Positions 54,659 to 62,452 of a stretch of 64,000 nucleotides of DNA are shown here, piece by piece; the stretch's first letter is position 1, and each line of letters starts with the position of its first letter. Under the pieces are notes generated by a model. It was not told the DNA's origin. It ran no database searches and was given only the letters and a program-made list of their open reading frames with translations. The position numbers and the translations under genes were made by a program. This DNA comes from Nodosilinea sp. FACHB-141 (GTDB lineage Bacteria; Cyanobacteriota; Cyanobacteriia; Phormidesmidales; Phormidesmidaceae): positions 49,929 to 113,928 of the forward strand of contig NZ_JACJPP010000029.1 of assembly GCF_014696135.1 (NCBI RefSeq). Reading direction: 5' to 3'.

Positions 54659-54772
54659 TACGGAGTTATTTATGCATGGTTCAACTCCACCAAGGCGCTT
54701 CTTGACTGGGTGCGCGATGCGATTTTGCTGAAACATTATTCTTACCGGACGAAGCAGTCCTACGTTCAGTGA
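54659..54772 (+). pseudogene. Tyrosine-recombinase (IntI/XerC-like) N-terminal fragment
   Basis: The frame reads FNSTKALLDWVRDAILLKHY and SYRTKQSYVQ then TGA (54770-54772), the core-binding start of integron-type integrases. Catalytic domain absent, and a stop lies upstream. Confidence 0.65.
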
Positions 54773-54849
54773 AACGCCTGTGGCAGAACTATGAGTCGGT
54801 TGCAAAGGGAGACGCCTAGTGAAATAAATCTGAGTCATGGTTTAGCTGC

Positions 54850-55000
54850 CCCGCGCCTCAAAGCAACATCACAATCTTTTTCAACAACTCTTTCGTCAAA
54901 CGTTTCGAAATTTGTCCAGCACTGTGCTAGACAATTATCCTCCAGCTGCATCGGCGAAGCCAGATTCGCCAGTTGCGCGCGCAGGCAACTGTTCAAAGCA
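54850..55000 (+). repeat. Intergenic repeat copy R3
   Basis: CATCACAATC, TTTCGTCAAACGTTTCGAAA, stem TTGTCCAGCAC/GTGCTAGACAA (54912-54922/54924-54934), then GCGCGCAGGCAACT. One stem pair is A-T here and G-C in copy R4. Confidence 0.65.
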
Positions 55001-55088
55001 ACCAAAAGTCTATGCCCAGCTCCGGGTCAACGCTAAGTTTCTTGCAGTTGCGGTAACCCTAGTTTTTTAGGGAGTGGAAGATTAGGCT

Positions 55089-58000
55089 TCACTCTAGGTC
55101 GTAGGTGCAGACCAGCGGTTGGGGGTGGCCAATGCCATAGCCCTGGGCAAAGTCTACGCCGATAGCTGTGATGCAATCCAGAATGGCGCTGTTTTCAACG
55201 TATTCGGCAATGGTTTTGAGGCCCATAACGCGGCCAATGGTACTAATAGCATCGACCATAGCGTAGTCAACACGGTCATCGAGAATGTTTTTGACGAAGC
55301 CACCGTCGATTTTGAGGTAATCCACAGGCAGGGTTTTAAGGTAGGCAAAGGACGACACGCCGCTGCCAAAGTCGTCCAGGGCGAAGCGACAACCCAACGC
55401 CCTTAACTGGCGGACAAAGTCGCTGGCTTTGGAGAGGTTAGCAATCGCCACCGTTTCGGTAATTTCAAAGCACACTTGCTGGGGCGGCACGGGGTATAGG
55501 GCAAACTGCTGGCGCAGAAAATCCACCATGGCGTCGTCATTGAGGCTGGCTCCAGAAAGATTGATCGCATAGACCGTGGGCACTGTTGGGTCTGAGTCTA
55601 ACTGGTTATGCAGGGTGGGCCAGTGCTGAAACAGGGTGCTGACCACCCAGCGATCGATCTTGGCCATCAGGCCGTAGCGCTCCGCTGCTGGCAAAAAGGC
55701 CAGGGGCGGGATCATTTGCCTGGTGTCGTCCCGTAGGCGTAGCAGCACCTCGTAGTGATATTCTTTTGCTGGCCCCGGCGCAGTCGGCACGATGAGCTGG
55801 GCAAAGAGGCAAAACCGATGGTCGGTTAAGGCTTGGGTAAGGCGGGCCACCCAGCGAAATTCTTCCTGCTGTTGAAGCAGAGCCTGATCATCGAGGTGTA
55901 CAGTATGGACGCGGTTACGTCCGTTATTTTTGGCGGTATAGCAGGCGGTGTCGGCGGCTATTAGCACGTTCTCCAACGTGTCGCTGTGGTGGTTGATAGG
56001 CACCACACCAATGCTGACGCCGATAGCGAAGGTGTTGCCTGCCCAAGCAAAACGGAAATCTTGTACCGCATCTTTTAGGCTATGAGCCACCCGCAGAGCC
56101 TGCTCAAGAGCGCACTGATACAGCAACACGCCAAACTCGTCACCCCCTAGGCGGGCTAGTGTGTCGGTTTTGCGAATGTGGCTCTGCAACAGGTTAGTGA
56201 TCTGGCGCAGCAGTTCGTCGCCAGCGTTGTGGCCACAGGTATCGTTGACAATTTTGAACTGGTCGAGATCGAGGTAGCACAGCACATAGCTGCCCTCATG
56301 GGCCTGGGCTCGGGCGATCGCCTGGTGCAGGCGGCGTTCAAACTCGCGACGGTTGACCAGCCCAGTTAGAGGGTCATGGATAGCTTGCCAGGTAACCTGC
56401 CGGGTAAGCTGCCGGGACTGAGTGACATCGTGGAACACCATTACGGCACCTACGGTTTGGCCCTGGCGATCGCAGATGGGGGCGGCAGAATCGTCTACAC
56501 CAATTTCGCGTCCATCGCGGGACAGCAGCACGGTATCTTTTGCCAGCGCGACCACGCGGTTCTCCCGCAGGGCTATTTCCACTGGGTTGGGGGCAGGCTC
56601 GCGGGTCTCTTCGTGAATGATGGTGAATACAGTGTCCAGGGGGCGCCCTTGGGCCTCCGCCTGGCTCCAACCAGTGAGGGATTGGGCGACGGGGTTGCAG
56701 TATTCGACGCGACCGGCCACGTCAGTGGTGATCACGGCGTCGCCAATAGAGTGAAGAGTGACCTGAGCCAGCTCTTTTTCGTGAAACAGGGCCTCTTCCA
56801 TCTGCCGCCGTTGAGTGATATCGGCAAAGGAGCAAACTACGGCATAGGGCTGGGTTTCACCGGAGCGCACCATGGGCTCGGCATTAACGGAGATCCAGGT
56901 AAGGGTACCGTTGGGCTTGTGGATACCTATGATGACGTTGCGGTTGGGCTGCCCGGTGCGCAGGGTGACTATGGCGGGGTGTTTGTCGTTGGGGAAGGGA
57001 CGACCGTCTTCATAGATGCTGCGCCAGCGCGGGTCGATGGAGGTGCGACCTTGCATCTGATCCAGCGTCAGGCCCAAAATTTCTTCGGCGCGGCTGTTGC
57101 AGGTCTGAATAACCCCGTTAGCATCTTGAAGTACTACCCCCTCCGCCAGGGCGGTTACGACCGACCGATAGCGGTCTTCGCTGTCGCGCAGGGCCATTTC
57201 GGCCCGGTGGCGCTCGGTGACGTCGTGGTAGGTGAGGACTTTGCCCACGGTACGATCGCCCACTCGATGGGGGCGTCCGTGACGCTCCAGAACGCGGCCA
57301 TCGATTAGCTCGACCCGGTCAAAGGTCTTCTGGTTCAAATCCGCCATCATGCGTTGGAAGGCAGCATCAAACGCTTGGGGGTCTTTGGTTTGGCTGAGAA
57401 TAAAGGGATAGAAGTTGGTGGTGGCACCGCTGCGGACGACCTCATCCGCCAAAGCGAGAGGAATCGCCCACTGCCGCAGAAAGCGGCTGTTGAAGTAGCG
57501 GATATGCCAGTCGGCATCAAGGACTAAAATGCCGTCGCCGGTAGATTCAAGGATGGTGTCGAGCAGCGATCGAGTCTGGGTCAAGGCATCGTTCAGCCGG
57601 TGGAGCTTCTGAGCCTGAGCCTGGGAGCGTCGGTACAAATGGAGTACTCCTGCTACCAGCAGCGCCGATATCAGACCTGCCGTCAGCACGATATTGGCTG
57701 CTGGCAGCAGCAGGTTAGTCACCTGCTGGGCCAATTGCGCTGAGAGCTCACTTCGCAGAGTGGAGCTCCAGCTGATCAGTGCCTCCCACAGTAGCAGACT
57801 AGCGGTGGCCACCCCAAACCCTACGCTCCCGGCCAGCCAGCGCGGCTGGCCGGGGTGGGGCTGACGGTGCAGCACTGCAACCACGATGCCTAGCCCCAGC
57901 CCTAGCAGCACCACGGCAGTGGGAAGCGCCACGCCGGTCAAAAAGCGCCAGGTGTAGGCGGTGCCCAGCTGGGTCAGGTAGCCCAGCAGCACGATCAGGT

Positions 58001-58622
58001 TGGAGCCAACCACCCCAGTGGCCAGGGTGGCAGCCACGGCGGGAATCCAAGGTAGACGGGCCGGGGGAAATTGGGATGATGGCTTGTGATCGGCAATCGC
58101 CAACCCCAGTACCGCCAGACCCAAGCATAAGAAGCTCAAAGTCGCGTTGGGGGACGGGCGCCCTGGCAAGGGCTGCTCGACTTGAATAAACAGCTGATGG
58201 ATGGGTGTCTGAATGGCCCGAGGATCGATCTGGCTGGGGGCGTAAAGTTCGGTGGTGATGTAGTCGTGCATCAGCAGTTGGTCAATACCCAGGTTGATCC
58301 CCGCCAGGTACTGCACCAGGGTCAGCCCGCTAAGGACCACCACCGCCCCACTTAGGCCCAGCGCCCAGCTGCGCCACCGCCGTATCCAGCTCAGCAGCGC
58401 CAGTCCTAGCAAGACCATCAAAATCGCCGCATTGTAGCGAGTGGGCGGTGACCCCGCTGGCCACTGAATAATCGCTGTAGTGTGAGTATGCCAAGCGCTC
58501 AGTACCAGCAGCCCCAGCCCCACGCTCAGGCTCGCCGCCAGCCCCGGCACCCATTCACTCCACCGCGACATCGCTTGTCTACCGAACCAGCCCGGGGGAG
58601 CAAAGGGATCGTGTTGTGTCAT
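55089..58622 (-). CDS. Membrane-bound PAS-GGDEF-EAL cyclic-di-GMP protein
   Basis: 1177 residues. About eight membrane segments in residues 20-335 with a loop of about 65 residues (115-180) outside. Then PAS domains at about 350-465, 470-590 and 600-715, GGDEF (720-890, RLGGDEFGVLLYQ intact) and EAL (910-1170; EVLLRL in place of EAL, with DDFGSGVSSFAYL present). EVL variants can still be active. Senses a membrane or periplasmic signal and controls cyclic di-GMP. Confidence 0.88.
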   Translation of the reverse strand: MTQHDPFAPPGWFGRQAMSRWSEWVPGLAASLSVGLGLLVLSAWHTHTTAIIQWPAGSPPTRYNAAILMVLLGLALLSWIRRWRSWALGLSGAVVVLSGLTLVQYLAGINLGIDQLLMHDYITTELYAPSQIDPRAIQTPIHQLFIQVEQPLPGRPSPNATLSFLCLGLAVLGLAIADHKPSSQFPPARLPWIPAVAATLATGVVGSNLIVLLGYLTQLGTAYTWRFLTGVALPTAVVLLGLGLGIVVAVLHRQPHPGQPRWLAGSVGFGVATASLLLWEALISWSSTLRSELSAQLAQQVTNLLLPAANIVLTAGLISALLVAGVLHLYRRSQAQAQKLHRLNDALTQTRSLLDTILESTGDGILVLDADWHIRYFNSRFLRQWAIPLALADEVVRSGATTNFYPFILSQTKDPQAFDAAFQRMMADLNQKTFDRVELIDGRVLERHGRPHRVGDRTVGKVLTYHDVTERHRAEMALRDSEDRYRSVVTALAEGVVLQDANGVIQTCNSRAEEILGLTLDQMQGRTSIDPRWRSIYEDGRPFPNDKHPAIVTLRTGQPNRNVIIGIHKPNGTLTWISVNAEPMVRSGETQPYAVVCSFADITQRRQMEEALFHEKELAQVTLHSIGDAVITTDVAGRVEYCNPVAQSLTGWSQAEAQGRPLDTVFTIIHEETREPAPNPVEIALRENRVVALAKDTVLLSRDGREIGVDDSAAPICDRQGQTVGAVMVFHDVTQSRQLTRQVTWQAIHDPLTGLVNRREFERRLHQAIARAQAHEGSYVLCYLDLDQFKIVNDTCGHNAGDELLRQITNLLQSHIRKTDTLARLGGDEFGVLLYQCALEQALRVAHSLKDAVQDFRFAWAGNTFAIGVSIGVVPINHHSDTLENVLIAADTACYTAKNNGRNRVHTVHLDDQALLQQQEEFRWVARLTQALTDHRFCLFAQLIVPTAPGPAKEYHYEVLLRLRDDTRQMIPPLAFLPAAERYGLMAKIDRWVVSTLFQHWPTLHNQLDSDPTVPTVYAINLSGASLNDDAMVDFLRQQFALYPVPPQQVCFEITETVAIANLSKASDFVRQLRALGCRFALDDFGSGVSSFAYLKTLPVDYLKIDGGFVKNILDDRVDYAMVDAISTIGRVMGLKTIAEYVENSAILDCITAIGVDFAQGYGIGHPQPLVCTYDLE

Positions 58623-58762
58623 GGCCTTCAGGCATTTTGGGAGCTATTACGTCACTGAACTAAGCTTGCCTCGACCCGCGTAAGGGGTGAGACTGGCGTG
58701 CTGAAAATTAACCCAGAAGAGCTATAAACCTGTTAAATTAAGCACCGGCGAATTGGCCCACG

Positions 58763-58970
58763 CTTTAAAGCCGCATCACAATCTCTCTCAGCGGCTCTTT
58801 CGTGAAACGTACCAAAGTTTGTCTAGCGCAGCGCTGGACAATTCCAACTCAGCTATGTCCAAGACATTTGGGTACAGATATGGGGTAGGTTAGATCGGCT
58901 AATTGCGCGCAGACAACTACTCAATCCACCCTGCCCTTAACTTGCTTAAGGCCGTTGAATTTAGGAGCAT
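58763..58970 (+). repeat. Intergenic repeat copy R4
   Basis: GCATCACAATCTCTC, then stem TTGTCTAGCGC/GCGCTGGACAA (58819-58829/58831-58841), the best-kept version, then GGGTACAGATATGGGG and AACTACTCAATCCACC. Confidence 0.65.
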
Positions 58971-59009
58971 TTAACCCTAACAGGGATGGCGTCACAGGTA
59001 CCCAAACAA

Positions 59010-59047
59010 AATCCCCACGGGCTAGCGGTACCTATGGGGGTTAGTTT
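59010..59047 (+). terminator. Intrinsic terminator 1
   Basis: AATCCCCA (59010-59017) pairs with TGGGGGTT (59035-59042), followed by AGTTTTTA. Similar in sequence to the terminator at 59414. Confidence 0.6.
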
Positions 59048-59091
59048 TTAGGGTGCATCTACGATTCAGGAATCCTGCTCGTTGTTAGCCT

Positions 59092-59340
59092 ATGGTGTCC
59101 AAACCCGAGCTTCGCAATAATGGGCAAGTGGTACCGTCACAAATCATCACCATGATTACTAAAGGGTCCACACAACCTGACGATCCACGCAAATATCTAG
59201 GGCCGCTGCACCAGCAGGCTGTTGATGTTTCCAAGACCAGCACGGGCGATTGCAGTGAACTGGAAAAACTAGAGGCACTGGTACTCCAAGCCACAGACGA
59301 AAAAAAAGCCGAGATGCTTGGAGGAGAAATAGAGAGGTAG
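59092..59340 (+). CDS. Small hypothetical protein between twin terminators
   Basis: 82 polar residues, no recognised family (LEKLEALVLQATDEKKAEML near the end). Flanked by two related terminators, so an isolated transcription unit or a small moved cassette. Confidence 0.45.
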   Translation: MVSKPELRNNGQVVPSQIITMITKGSTQPDDPRKYLGPLHQQAVDVSKTSTGDCSELEKLEALVLQATDEKKAEMLGGEIER

Positions 59341-59413
59341 ATCGCTGCCCATGGCTCCAAGTTGATTCAGGCCTACGACTTGAGCGGGCTAAATAGCTAA
59401 TCGCGCCAAAACA

Positions 59414-59450
59414 AAACCCCCACAGACCAGCGGTGTCTGTGGGGGTTTAT
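59414..59450 (+). terminator. Intrinsic terminator 2
   Basis: Perfect 14-bp stem AAACCCCCACAGAC/GTCTGTGGGGGTTT (59414-59427/59435-59448), loop CAGCGGT, then TTAT. Confidence 0.8.
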
Positions 59451-59546
59451 TGCATCTAGACATGGCATCGCGCCCGCTGTTGGGCCTATGGTGCCCCTGA
59501 TGGTAGGGTGCAATCGCACTCTACCCCCTGCGATCGGCCATGTGGC

Positions 59547-59746
59547 TTAGTCGGCTGCGTCAGCCTCAGCCCGATGCCGTTTCAGAGGGGCCAACACCTG
59601 CTCGTAGTTCATGCTGTCGTATTGACCCGATTGGCGCATATCCAACGCTACCCGAATGCCAATCGCGTCGCCGTCGTCCTGTCTCATGCGGATTGAGAGG
59701 GGCACGTCGCCGTAGCAATGATTTGGGCCAGCTCTTCTATGGTCAT
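59547..59746 (-). pseudogene. Small gene with frame break
   Basis: ATG at 59746 gives MTIEELAQIIATATCPSQSA then TGA; a second frame from 59687 (ATGA overlap) gives a 46-residue MRQDDGDAIGIRVALDMRQS product to 59547. The natural reading is one protein broken by a one-base shift near 59700. Coupled mini-genes are the alternative. Confidence 0.4.
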
Positions 59747-59814
59747 CCCACCTCACCATCAACCCACTCAATAAACTCAGACGGCTGCACCAGGTAGCGA
59801 TCGCACGGGTCGAG

Positions 59815-59952
59815 GTGGCCGCCACTGACTACCAGGACATGACCAGCACTGAGCTGCGGAAGGAGTGCAGCCGCTGGGGTATCGCCTGGCGGAATGCCCA
59901 CGGCAAGGGCAAGCACCTGCGGAAGGAGGAAATGGTTTCGGCCCTGTCATAG
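59815..59952 (+). CDS. Small SAP-like domain protein
   Basis: The open frame has no ATG before 59836; GTG 59815 gives 45 residues. YQDMTSTELRKECSRWGIAW and KGKHLRKEEMVSALS look like a SAP/Rho-N-type helical DNA-binding motif. May be a 5'-truncated gene. Confidence 0.4.
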   Translation: MAATDYQDMTSTELRKECSRWGIAWRNAHGKGKHLRKEEMVSALS

Positions 59953-60058
59953 GGGCCACGCTGTCAGCCCACGGCGTTAAAAGAGGGCACCAATGCAAAA
60001 ACCCCTGCCAATGTTTCAAGGTCATGGCAGGGGACTACCCAAAGTGATAGGTAATTAC

Positions 60059-60283
60059 ATGGTACTTGCAACCGTTCAAAATCTAACCCGCCGCACTCGC
60101 ACTCGTTGGTATCGCGTCATCACAGCGCACGTTGCCAATGGTCAGACTATCATCGACGGCATCAACGTCGAGGTAACCAGCGGTGGCCACTACGGCTGGG
60201 GTGAGCAGGCCGCGATCGTGGCCCATGTGTCCGAGCACTACCCCGACCTCGAGGTGGTAGACACCTGGGCGATCGCAGCATAG
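60059..60283 (+). CDS. Small hypothetical protein
   Basis: ATG 60059, 74 residues (MVLATVQNLTRRTRTRWYRV, ending YPDLEVVDTWAIAA), beta-rich, no family. A strong terminator follows at 60316. Confidence 0.5.
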   Translation: MVLATVQNLTRRTRTRWYRVITAHVANGQTIIDGINVEVTSGGHYGWGEQAAIVAHVSEHYPDLEVVDTWAIAA

Positions 60284-60315
60284 ACCGCTTACTATTACAG
60301 CTAATGAGCACACAG

Positions 60316-60340
60316 CCCCGGCCCTGCGCCGGGGCGTTTT
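60316..60340 (+). terminator. Intrinsic terminator 3
   Basis: CCCCGGC-CCTGC-GCCGGGG (60316-60334) followed by CGTTTTG. Confidence 0.8.
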
Positions 60341-60460
60341 GTTGGTTGCGATCGCCGTGGGTGCTGCTGCACTGCATTGGCAGGCCACGGACATTGCCGC
60401 AGCGAGTAGCGGTTTAGTGCGCTATCTTTGCCTATTCGCTTATTCGGTTATTCAGGTGAT

Positions 60461-60655
60461 ATGAGTAAAACCCCATGGGGCTACTGGCAATGGGCGCTCG
60501 TGGCTGTCGCAGCCTCTATAGGCTCCATTAGCTTGTCAGTTAATCCAGACCTGCTGAAGGAAATCTCTCAAATAGAAAGATGGGGAGTGCATCTCTTAAC
60601 TACGACGATCGCTATAGGTGCGATTTGGGTGGCGACCACCAAGTGCGGTGAGTGA
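60461..60655 (+). CDS. Small two-TM membrane protein
   Basis: ATG 60461, 64 residues with segments WALVAVAASIGSISLSV and LLTTTIAIGAIWVAT. Holin-like in size only. Confidence 0.5.
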   Translation: MSKTPWGYWQWALVAVAASIGSISLSVNPDLLKEISQIERWGVHLLTTTIAIGAIWVATTKCGE

Positions 60656-60869
60656 TGCAATCTGATCTAGCCTTTCGTCGGCTCGTCATGGCCTAACAAA
60701 AGTAGACAGCCGCCGCCGTGCCACCGCTGATCAAGCTAGGGCCATGCAGGAGCCGCTCAAGTTCCGTCACCAGCAAGCGGCCATCGCAAGGGGAGATGCT
60801 GGGGAGGTTGCGATCGCGGCTTGGGCTGCTGCACTAGTTGAGGCAGCGTGTAGGCGGTTTGGGATATGA
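60655..60869 (+). pseudogene. Decayed small gene
   Basis: MQSDLAFRRLVMA-stop begins at 60655, and TADQARAMQEPLKFRHQQAA to ACRRFGI continues in another frame to 60869. Two stops and a frame change lie between. Confidence 0.4.
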
Positions 60870-60881
60870 GGCGGCTAGCTC

Positions 60882-61583
60882 TTATTGAGCATCCATCGTC
60901 GTGACGATGAGGCTAAAAATTTCCACGCAGTCGAACTGAAAATCAGTGTTTCTTGTAGCTATATGCCCACCTTCTAGCATGTCTAAGATGTTGGTTCTAT
61001 GGCCGTATTGGGCAGCCACCTCAACAGACCGCGCTGCGATGTCCCCGATCTCCGCTCTGTTTTGAGTGCATTTTGCGTCTACTTGATCTAGCAACCTTGC
61101 ATATGTGCTCTCACGGCCTGGGAGCCCATCAATTAGCGCCATCTTTTCTTCAAGGGATTGATCAGACGATTTACCCGTATCCCTAGGTGCCTGAGGTGCA
61201 GGCACAGGAGCAGCAGCCTTGACCTGGTAGGCCCTGTAGCGTTCCGCTGCCACGTCACGGTTAGCGGTGTACTCGACGATCTTGGCCTGGGCCGTGGCAT
61301 AGTCGGGGCTATCGGTTGGCACCTGCCCAAGGGAGGCAATCGCTAGATCCCAATGTGCAGACACATCTTTCCAGTGGTCATCTACAGCGGTCTGCGCGGC
61401 GACTGCGGCCTCATAGCCCTGCTGCTTGCCTTGGGTTAGGTAGTCGATTGTCTCTACCGGGGTCTCAACGACCTCTGCTTGCTCTTGCAGTTCTGCTACA
61501 GGTGCAGGGGGTGGTGCAGCAGATTGGCATGAGCTGAGCAACAGCAATGCCATTACCGCAACGGCGTTTTGAGTGTTGGTCAT
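60882..61583 (-). CDS. Lipoprotein of unknown function
   Basis: 233 residues; signal AVAVMALLLLSSC with lipobox LSSC. Long helical region (KQQGYEAAVAAQTAVDDHWK and AQAKIVEYTANRDVAAERYR) and a C-terminal domain with two further Cys. No family recognised. Confidence 0.65.
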   Translation of the reverse strand: MTNTQNAVAVMALLLLSSCQSAAPPPAPVAELQEQAEVVETPVETIDYLTQGKQQGYEAAVAAQTAVDDHWKDVSAHWDLAIASLGQVPTDSPDYATAQAKIVEYTANRDVAAERYRAYQVKAAAPVPAPQAPRDTGKSSDQSLEEKMALIDGLPGRESTYARLLDQVDAKCTQNRAEIGDIAARSVEVAAQYGHRTNILDMLEGGHIATRNTDFQFDCVEIFSLIVTTMDAQ

Positions 61584-61785
61584 TGCGGTTCTGCTTCGCG
61601 TGAGAATGGGCCGGGCCTTAGTGCTCCAACCTCAACATTGCCAGCAGACTGCAAAGTGCGCTGGACAACCCACTAACTCTTGACCAGCCCTTCACGAATG
61701 GCCAGACGGGGCTTACCAATTTTGGCTACCAGTCCAGGGTTGAGTAGTTGCTCGTTGACTGGATAGCTCGGACACTTTATCCGCC

Positions 61786-61911
61786 CTAATCCCAAGGGTC
61801 TTCATCCCCCTCAACCATCCAGTGAATCATGGCCCATTGCAGTAGCACCAGCAATGCCGCCATACCAACCAGCACAGACGCCGCGATTACGGCCCCTATA
61901 ACTACCGCCAT
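61786..61911 (-). CDS. Tiny single-TM protein
   Basis: 41 residues, MAVVIGAVIAASVLVGMAAL then a short acidic tail (VEGDEDPWD). AAGGG 8 nt upstream; its ATG overlaps the stop of the next gene upstream (TAATG), which supports both. Confidence 0.55.
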   Translation of the reverse strand: MAVVIGAVIAASVLVGMAALLVLLQWAMIHWMVEGDEDPWD

Positions 61912-62069
61912 TACTGCCCTTCTTGCGCTTCGTAAATACTTGCTAGTCTTCCCGCCGTCAAAGCCCGCTGGAACATGGTTACTAATGCCCCATCCACCAG
62001 GTTGGGGTAGGTGCGATCGAGCCCGGGCTCAGAGTAATTGCGTGGTGAGGCAACGGGTGAGCTAGTCAA
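61911..62069 (-). CDS. Small hypothetical protein coupled to the TM protein
   Basis: TTG 62069 gives 52 residues (SEPGLDRTYPNLVDGALVTM, ending SIYEAQEGQ). The start is uncertain because no ATG occurs in the open frame; the start codon may have been lost. Confidence 0.4.
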   Translation of the reverse strand: MTSSPVASPRNYSEPGLDRTYPNLVDGALVTMFQRALTAGRLASIYEAQEGQ

Positions 62070-62339
62070 TCGCGACGGCTGAATGATACCGTCGCCTCTG
62101 GCAGGCGTGGGGGTGGAGTTTTAGGCTCTGCCAAAATAAATCCCACCAGCTTGTGCAGCCAGTGAAAAAATCTCAAGAGTTTCACAAATCTGGTGAGACT
62201 AAGTTGCTCCGACTGTCCAAGGGTCGGGCAGGGGTAGAGCGGGTAGTTTAAGGCTTGTGACCCCTAACTGTCATATGCCCACCGACGGACTACGAAAACA
62301 GCTGAAACCCTTATTCTCTCGTTGACTGGTTGCGATAAC

Positions 62340-62450
62340 ATCAAATAGGCTAGCTGCGCGCGCAGGCAACTACCCAACCCACAAGCCTTAGCAGGTTAAG
62401 GCCATTGAGCACTCGGCTTATCGATGTCACCTCAGCTACTCACCCACTCA
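62340..62450 (+). repeat. Intergenic repeat copy R5, right half only
   Basis: GCGCGCAGGCAACTACCCAA, CCCACAAGCCTTAGCAGG, TTAAGGCCATTGAGCACTCG and ACCTCAGCTACTC match the right half of R2; the stem part is missing. Confidence 0.6.
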
Positions 62451-62452
62451 CC

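Noticed and set aside
43699..58970. Intergenic repeats as integron attC sites
   Set aside because: An integrase fragment is nearby, but the repeats lack the paired core sites and cassette arrangement of attC.
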